Part shown: one piece after another, positions 59,195 to 64,000 of the stretch
How positions within the stretch are numbered: the stretch's first letter is position 1
How the letters are laid out: each line of letters opens with the position of its first letter
Assembly (NCBI RefSeq): GCF_900102545.1
Contig: NZ_FNBN01000004.1
Coordinates: forward strand, 420,480-484,479
Length of the DNA stretch: 64,000 bases
Origin: Chitinophaga filiformis
GTDB taxonomy: Bacteria; Bacteroidota; Bacteroidia; Chitinophagales; Chitinophagaceae
Direction of reading: 5' to 3'
Position numbers and translations under genes: made by a program
Notes under the pieces: model-generated
Database searches by the model: none
Seen by the model: the letters and a program-made list of their open reading frames with translations, nothing else
What the model was told of the DNA's origin: nothing

Positions 59195-59950
59195 ATGATA
59201 AAAGCTGTTATTATAGATGATGAGCGCAATAGCCGGGACATCATATCCCTGATGCTGGAAAAATATTGCCCCGATGTACAGATCGCAGCTACTGCATCTG
59301 ACTGCGCGGATGGTATTGCCACCATTCATGAACATCAGCCACAATTGGTGTTCCTTGATCTTGAAATGCCCGATGGAACAGGCTTTGACGTGCTACTTGG
59401 CACGAAGGACGCACCTCCGTTTGAAGCAGTGTTTGTAACTGCTTTTGAAAAGAAATTTCTTCACACCATCCGTTTCAGCGAAGTGGAGATCATTCTGAAA
59501 CCCATTGACAGGGAAAGCCTGATGTCGGCTGTCAACAAGATCACCAGCCGTATTCATGCAAATGCAAGCACTTCCCGCTATAAGGTGCTTCTGGAAAACT
59601 TTAACAGCGGGAAAAATATCAATATGGACCTGGTGATCCCGGTTACGCAGCAGGATGATATGATCATTCCGCTGAATACGATCGCCTATCTTGAAGCCAA
59701 TACTGAAAAGTGCACGATCCACCTGGTGGATAAAGCACAGCTGCAGGCCGAACGTTCATTCCGCTATTATACCGATTTATTTGGTGCGCTTCGTTTCTAC
59801 CAGATCAATAATCACCAGATGGTGCAGCTCTCGCAGATCAGTCATATTGAAAATGATGGTAGCAAAGTGGTGCTTAAAAACGGGGTGAAGCTGGAGGTTG
59901 CCGACAGGAGGAAAAAGGATCTTGTCAGTCACTGGAAACAGTACAGATAA
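59195..59950 (+). CDS. LytTR family response regulator
   Basis: The 251-residue regulator has a receiver domain (1-122; acidic pair in IIDDERNSRD, phosphoacceptor Asp in LVFLDLEMPDG, T in VFVTAFE, Lys in ILKPID) and a LytTR DNA-binding domain (about 145-250; IPLNTIAYLEANTEKCTIHL, FYQINNHQMVQLSQI). It pairs with the upstream kinase in an AlgR/LytR-like system. A strong shared terminator follows. Confidence 0.95.
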   Translation: MIKAVIIDDERNSRDIISLMLEKYCPDVQIAATASDCADGIATIHEHQPQLVFLDLEMPDGTGFDVLLGTKDAPPFEAVFVTAFEKKFLHTIRFSEVEIILKPIDRESLMSAVNKITSRIHANASTSRYKVLLENFNSGKNINMDLVIPVTQQDDMIIPLNTIAYLEANTEKCTIHLVDKAQLQAERSFRYYTDLFGALRFYQINNHQMVQLSQISHIENDGSKVVLKNGVKLEVADRRKKDLVSHWKQYR

Positions 59951-59987
59951 AAGTAAAGGCCATGTCTGAGACATGGCCTTTACTTTT
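59949..59987. terminator. Bidirectional terminator between the response regulator and rho
   Basis: An 18-bp perfect inverted repeat with loop TGA (59949-59966 with 59970-59987, AAAAGTAAAGGCC at the left end), A/T-flanked, lies between convergent genes. Confidence 0.95.
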
Positions 59988-60002
59988 ATCTGACGATGGA
60001 TA

Positions 60003-61718
60003 TTATCCATTCATGGAGATCAGGAATTCTTCGTTGTTCTTGGTTCCCCTCATGTGTTGCAGCATGAAATGCATAGATTCTTCTGTATTCATGTCTGCGA
60101 GGTGATTACGCAGGATGTGAATACGTTTCAGGATATCTTTTTCCAATAACAGGTCATCGCGACGGGTAGAGGAAGCAGATACGTCGATAGCAGGGAAGAT
60201 ACGTCTGTTAGCCAGTTTACGATCCAGCTGCAGTTCCATGTTACCGGTACCTTTGAATTCTTCAAAGATCACCTCATCCATTTTGGAACCTGTATCGATC
60301 AATGCTGTAGCAAGTATTGTTAAGGAGCCACCGTTTTCGATCTTACGGGCAGCACCGAAGAACTGTTTAGGTTTCTGCATTGCGTTTGCTTCCACACCAC
60401 CGCTCAATACTTTACCGGAAGCGGGAGCTACGGTGTTATGTGCACGTGCCAGACGGGTGATGGAATCCAGCAGGATCACTACATCGTGTCCGCACTCTAC
60501 CAGGCGTTTTGCCTTCTGCAATGCTATGGCAGATACTTTCACGTGTTTTTCAGCTGGTTCGTCGAATGTAGAGGCAATTACTTCGGCCTTCACACTGCGT
60601 TCCATATCGGTTACCTCTTCCGGACGCTCATCGATCAGTACTACCATGAGGTATACTTCAGGATGGTTTGTTGCGATAGCGTTTGCTACTTCTTTCAGCA
60701 ACATCGTCTTACCGACTTTAGGCTGTGCTACGATCAGACCACGCTGACCTTTACCGATAGGGGTAAACAGGTCCATGATACGGGTTGAGTAGTTATTTGA
60801 AGTAGTGGTAAGGCGTAATTTTTCGAAAGGGAATAACGGCGTCAGGTAGTCAAACGGTACACGGTCGCGCACTTCTTCAGGAGACTTACCATTGATCGTT
60901 TCTACTTTCAGCAGTGCAAAGTATTTCTCACCTTCTTTCGGAGGGCGTACGGAACCTTTCACAGTATCACCTGTTTTCAGTCCGAACAATTTGATCTGTG
61001 AAGGAGAAACGTAGATATCGTCTGGTGAACTGAGGTAGTTGTAATCGGAGGAGCGCAGGAAACCATAGCCATCAGGCATCATTTCGAGTACACCTTCGCT
61101 GATAATTATACCATCAAATTCTATATTAAAAGCAGGTTCTTTCTTATTTGAAGGGAAGCGCTGTTTCTGCGCCAGTACCGGTTCTTCCGGCATTACAAAA
61201 TCATCCTCGTCCTCTTCTGCCTCTTCTTCCTCAGCATGTGGCAAAGATGTAATTACATCTTCCTCTTCTTCTTCTTCTTCAGCATCTTCAGTAAACTGTG
61301 GAATGATTACATCATCATCGTCGTCGAAAGTAAGAGAGGGGATGTCAAGGTCTATATCGAAGTTCTTTTTCTTTGGTTTGGTTTCCTGAGTTTTAGGTTC
61401 TTCGAGTTCGGATTCTTTTGTTTTCATGCCGCTGGCAGCTGGTTTCCTGCCGCGTTTAGGTTTTTCGTCTGCAGCTGTGGTTTCTGCTACATGTGCTTCT
61501 TCAGCTTCTTCGTCTTTCTTTGATTTCCGCTTACGTGTTTTCTTTTCTTCTCCATTTGCCGGGTTACCTTCAGAGGCCATTACTGCCTGCTTATCGAGTA
61601 TTTTGTAGATAAGATCCTGTTTGCTCAGTTTTTTGGCGTTTGGCACATCAAGTTTCTCTGCAATGTCAAGCAGCTCAGGAACGAGCATGTCGTTCAATTG
61701 TAAGATGTCGTACATCAT
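60003..61718 (-). CDS. rho: Transcription termination factor Rho
   Basis: The 571-residue hexameric ATPase has an N-terminal Rho_N domain (about 5-48), a long acidic/basic low-complexity insert (about 55-190, with poly-Glu tracts and the TRKRKSKKDEE stretch), a cold-shock RNA-binding domain (about 205-280: GVLEMMPDGYGFLRS) and the ATPase core: GKGQRGLIVAQPKVGKTMLL (Walker A), LMVVLIDERPEEVTD (Walker B), DVVILLDSITRLARAHN. Inserts of this kind are common in Bacteroidota Rho. The second codon is also ATG. A structured leader lies upstream (61932-62080), possibly for autoregulation. Confidence 0.97.
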   Translation of the reverse strand: MMYDILQLNDMLVPELLDIAEKLDVPNAKKLSKQDLIYKILDKQAVMASEGNPANGEEKKTRKRKSKKDEEAEEAHVAETTAADEKPKRGRKPAASGMKTKESELEEPKTQETKPKKKNFDIDLDIPSLTFDDDDDVIIPQFTEDAEEEEEEEDVITSLPHAEEEEAEEDEDDFVMPEEPVLAQKQRFPSNKKEPAFNIEFDGIIISEGVLEMMPDGYGFLRSSDYNYLSSPDDIYVSPSQIKLFGLKTGDTVKGSVRPPKEGEKYFALLKVETINGKSPEEVRDRVPFDYLTPLFPFEKLRLTTTSNNYSTRIMDLFTPIGKGQRGLIVAQPKVGKTMLLKEVANAIATNHPEVYLMVVLIDERPEEVTDMERSVKAEVIASTFDEPAEKHVKVSAIALQKAKRLVECGHDVVILLDSITRLARAHNTVAPASGKVLSGGVEANAMQKPKQFFGAARKIENGGSLTILATALIDTGSKMDEVIFEEFKGTGNMELQLDRKLANRRIFPAIDVSASSTRRDDLLLEKDILKRIHILRNHLADMNTEESMHFMLQHMRGTKNNEEFLISMNG

Positions 61719-61931
61719 CGTGTGTTGTCAAATTTAAAAGTGTTGTGAGGTGGGTACCACTACATACCAACATACACCAATTACAAATAATTGTTTTTTG
61801 AGTCCAATAAATTTAATCTGGTTATTAAATCTGATAGGGAATGTTGAGTTTAGGACTGCCGATGAAGATGGAAATTAGAACTTAATCAGGCAGATTATAA
61901 CGCAAGATTAAAACAAGTTTCGCTATTATCC

Positions 61932-62080
61932 AAAAAAAATGCACTGCTCTAACCCGTTACAACAGCAGCCAGACAAGCCTCCGTGCGGTACCTCCCCTTA
62001 TAGAACCCCGTCCCATAGCCTGTCTATGGTCTTGATGCTCTATATCTATCAACATTCCTGCCAAAGAGCACGTAACAGGT
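61932..62080 (-). ncRNA. Candidate structured RNA or attenuator upstream of rho
   Basis: Minus strand: 5' ACCTGTTAC (62072-62080) can pair with GTAACGGGT (61952-61960), and GGCAG (62058-62062) with CTGCT (61964-61968), closing a domain of about 120 nt with an inner CCATAG/CTATGG hairpin (62013-62018, 62024-62029). The same 3' segments also form a terminator hairpin CTGCT..TAAC / GTTA..AGCAG (61944-61968) with eight U after it (61932-61939). The two folds exclude each other. It could be a rho attenuator or a free RNA such as 6S-like; I cannot tell which. Confidence 0.42.
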
Positions 62081-62134
62081 CGCTATTTAATTTAACATTT
62101 TATTTACTACCTGGCACAGCACCCCAATTCTTCC

Positions 62135-62165
62135 TATGCAGTCTGCGCTATATCTCTTAAATTTG
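62135..62165 (+). promoter_or_regulatory. Promoter of asnS
   Basis: TATG (62135-62138, one mismatch), 19 bases, then TAAATTTG (62158-62165, exact). The leader before the ATG at 62187 is about 15 bases. Confidence 0.6.
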
Positions 62166-62186
62166 CACACCAAAATTTATATTAAT

Positions 62187-63626
62187 ATGAGCCAAAGAGT
62201 GAAAGTCAAGCAGATACTGCAGGACGAAAAAACAGATTATCCTGTTGTGGTAAAAGGTTGGATACGGTCTTTCCGTAACAATCAATTCATAGCGTTGAAT
62301 GATGGCTCTACCAATAATAATATCCAGATAGTACTGGAGATGGATTCGGTAACGCCGGATTTATTAAAACGTCTGACCACCGGGGCTGCTATCAGCGTGT
62401 CCGGACAAGTAATTCCTTCTCTGGGTAAGGGCCAGCGTGTGGAAGTAAAGGCAATTGAACTGGAAATACTGGGCGACTGTGATCCGGAGAAATATCCGCT
62501 GCAGCTGAAAAACCGTCCCAGCCTGGAATACCTGCGTGAAATAGCACATCTTCGTTTCCGCACCAATACATTTGGCGCTATCTTCCGCCTCCGTCATTCC
62601 CTGGCATTTGCAGTACATAAATTCTTCAACGAAAGAGGTTTTGTATACCTGCATACGCCTATCATCACGGCTTCTGACGCAGAAGGCGCGGGAGAAATGT
62701 TCCATGTAACTTCCTTCGATCTTAAAAATCCGCCACTCACAGAAAGTGGCGAAATTGACTATAAAGAAGATTTCTTCGGCCGCGCTACCAACCTGACTGT
62801 ATCCGGCCAGCTGGAAGGAGAACTCGGCGCTATGGCCTTTGGTGATATCTACACCTTCGGCCCAACCTTCCGTGCGGAAAATTCCAACACTGCCCGTCAC
62901 CTGGCAGAATTCTGGATGATAGAACCGGAAATGGCGTTCTACGACCTGGAAGACAACATGAACCTGGCAGAGGCTTTCATCAAATCCGTTATCGGCTATG
63001 CACTGGAAAACAACAGGGAAGACCTGGAATTCCTGGCACAACGCCTTGCAGAAGAAGAAAAGCAGAAGCCACAGCAGGAACGCAGTGAAATGGGACTGAT
63101 CGAAAAGCTGGAATTCGTATTGAACAACGAGTTCATACGCATTACCTACACCGAGGCCATCGACATCCTGAAGAACAGCAAACCTAACAAGAGCAAGAAA
63201 TTCAACTACCTTATAGAAGAATGGGGGGCTGATCTGCAGAGCGAACACGAACGTTACCTGGTAGAGAAACATTTCAAGAAACCAGTGATCCTGACAGATT
63301 ATCCGAAAGCGATCAAAGCGTTCTATATGAAGCAGAACGCAGACGGTAAAACTGTAAGGGCAATGGATATCCTCTTCCCTGGTATCGGTGAGATCGTAGG
63401 TGGTTCACAGCGTGAAGAGAACTACGATAAACTGGTTACGCGTATGGAGGAAATGCACCTGCCTGTTGACGAAATGAGCTGGTATCTTGATACACGCCGC
63501 TTTGGTACTGCACCTCACGCAGGTTTCGGTCTTGGATTTGAAAGACTTGTGCTGTTTGTAACTGGTATGGGAAATATCAGGGATGTAATACCTTTCCCGA
63601 GAACACCAAAGAGTGCTGAATTCTAA
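62187..63626 (+). CDS. asnS: Asparaginyl-tRNA synthetase
   Basis: The 479-residue class IIb synthetase has an N-terminal OB-fold anticodon domain (about 15-110: VVVKGWIRSFRNNQFIALNDGS) and the class II core. Motif 2 is FRAENSNTARHLAEFWMIEPEM, and motif 3 is PHAGFGLGFERLVLFVTGMGNIRDVIPFPR. It charges tRNA-Asn directly. The start is MSQRVKVKQIL; 17 upstream codons lie before the -7 box. Confidence 0.97.
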   Translation: MSQRVKVKQILQDEKTDYPVVVKGWIRSFRNNQFIALNDGSTNNNIQIVLEMDSVTPDLLKRLTTGAAISVSGQVIPSLGKGQRVEVKAIELEILGDCDPEKYPLQLKNRPSLEYLREIAHLRFRTNTFGAIFRLRHSLAFAVHKFFNERGFVYLHTPIITASDAEGAGEMFHVTSFDLKNPPLTESGEIDYKEDFFGRATNLTVSGQLEGELGAMAFGDIYTFGPTFRAENSNTARHLAEFWMIEPEMAFYDLEDNMNLAEAFIKSVIGYALENNREDLEFLAQRLAEEEKQKPQQERSEMGLIEKLEFVLNNEFIRITYTEAIDILKNSKPNKSKKFNYLIEEWGADLQSEHERYLVEKHFKKPVILTDYPKAIKAFYMKQNADGKTVRAMDILFPGIGEIVGGSQREENYDKLVTRMEEMHLPVDEMSWYLDTRRFGTAPHAGFGLGFERLVLFVTGMGNIRDVIPFPRTPKSAEF

Positions 63627-63659
63627 ATAGAATCTGAATTCTTATAAAAAAATGAGTAG

Positions 63660-63692
63660 AAGCCGTTCCGTAATAATCGGGACGGCTTTTTA
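63660..63692 (+). terminator. Terminator of asnS
   Basis: AGCCGTTCC (63661-63669) pairs with GGGACGGCT (63679-63687), with one imperfect pair, followed by five T. Confidence 0.85.
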
Positions 63693-63860
63693 ATGCTGTG
63701 TATATGTCTCCCTATTTATTACATATGATGTTATGATCGCGGGATATTGGTTATGTATATGAATATGATAATTCCATACATGTGATATGTGATGTTACAA
63801 TTCCGTATGCATGTGATGCGTGTAATTCCGTGTACGGATGATATTGTGCGCTACATGGGT

Positions 63861-63976
63861 TCCGTTGGGCGCCGTTGGGTTCCGTTGGGTTCCGTTGGGT
63901 TCCGTTGGGTTCCGTTGGCCCCCAGGGTTATCACCCTGGGCTACAAACACTGAGACTCCTAACGGAGTCTATTGCC
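63861..63976. repeat. Tandem decamers fused to REP-like copy D
   Basis: Six 10-bp units of TCCGTTGGGT (63861-63920, first, second and last degenerate) run directly into CCCAGGGTTATCACCCTGGG and CTACAAACA, then AGACTCC TAAC GGAGTCT (63953-63970). In reverse complement this matches copy B part by part, including GGCCAACGGAACCC, of which the decamer is an expansion. Confidence 0.85.
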
Positions 63977-64000
63977 GTTTTGTTTCCCGGTTTATTGTTG

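Larger units (their letters stand above)
61719..62186. other. Gap between divergent rho and asnS
   Basis: 468 bases. The left 210 bases (rho leader, AT-rich) show no feature I can name. The middle part holds a structured sequence on the minus strand ending in a terminator-like hairpin; the right part holds the asnS promoter. Confidence 0.7.
63627..64000. other. Repeat-bearing right end of the window
   Basis: 374 bases past asnS contain its terminator, imperfect AATTCC-GTA-TG-CATGTGAT-like repeats (63765-63835) and the tandem decamers with REP-like copy D. No gene is seen. Confidence 0.6.

Noticed and set aside
61939..62160. 73-codon frame between rho and asnS
   Set aside because: It overlaps the structured sequence upstream of rho and the asnS promoter and has no family resemblance.
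62364..63272. 302-codon open frame on the minus strand
   Set aside because: It is antisense to asnS, with class II motifs on the other strand; a shadow of a codon-biased gene.
63861..63920. Short tandem units as a CRISPR array
   Set aside because: Units of 10 bp without spacers; no cas genes in the window.

Overview
The window looks like a chromosomal segment of a Bacteroidota bacterium, most likely family Chitinophagaceae and Chitinophaga-like. The grounds are gene content (two CarboxypepD_reg-type TonB-dependent receptors, a PorG-like T9SS protein, GldC, DUF4290 next to murA, IPExxxVDY and DUF5522 proteins, a Rho with a long acidic insert), promoters of the Bacteroidota type (TTTG, about 20 bases, TAnnTTTG) and the lack of clear Shine-Dalgarno sequences. 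The genus is inference; no rRNA gene is present.

Layout. 1-9.6 kb (minus strand): start of rnpA, rpmH, then an envelope-biogenesis run read from 9.6 kb down: CBS protein, a second Omp85-like protein, NAD kinase, PorG-like protein, uppS, bamA and two Skp/OmpH chaperones. 9.8-17.2 kb (minus): alpha/beta hydrolase, CvpA, YqeY, GldC, glycosyltransferase, lipoprotein, Opp/Dpp permease, second glycosyltransferase, second hydrolase. 17.2-23.4 kb (plus): acyl-CoA dehydrogenase, cell-wall amidase, siderophore-type TonB receptor. 23.5-25.5 kb: an AT-richer AbiE-like two-gene toxin-antitoxin module with its own promoter and a palindromic operator. 25.5-31.6 kb (minus): beta-propeller phytase, TonB receptor and a TPR/HTH regulator, probably a phosphate-from-phytate unit. 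31.9-45.5 kb: housekeeping and metabolic genes (AhpD-like, korB, LysE, GH3, suhB, thiL, GT39, nagA, VOC, nitrilase, recX, pcrA/uvrD, ECF sigma). 46.2-54.3 kb (minus): rpiB, tatC, CNNM/CBS protein, gmk, murA, DUF4290, tryptophan-dioxygenase family, Lrp. 54.3-55.2 kb: an RNA-rich intergenic region. 55.2-63.6 kb: trmB, DUF5522, IPExxxVDY, PCD, a LytS/LytTR two-component pair, rho (minus) and asnS. The right end holds repeats.

The most unusual items are: (i) a 142-nt tRNA-shaped RNA (54473-54614) with intact acceptor, D, anticodon and T arms but a 73-nt variable region that itself folds into a long arm, preceded by a good promoter and followed by its own terminator; (ii) an AbiE-type module whose antitoxin carries an EVK-containing nuclease-like N-terminal part and whose transcription start is covered by a 10+1+10 palindrome; (iii) a structured sequence upstream of rho in which the same bases can form either a closing stem or a terminator; (iv) an rnpA gene with no ATG, GTG or TTG available as start; (v) several palindromic or tandem repeat families. 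All assignments come from reading the sequence; no database search was run.
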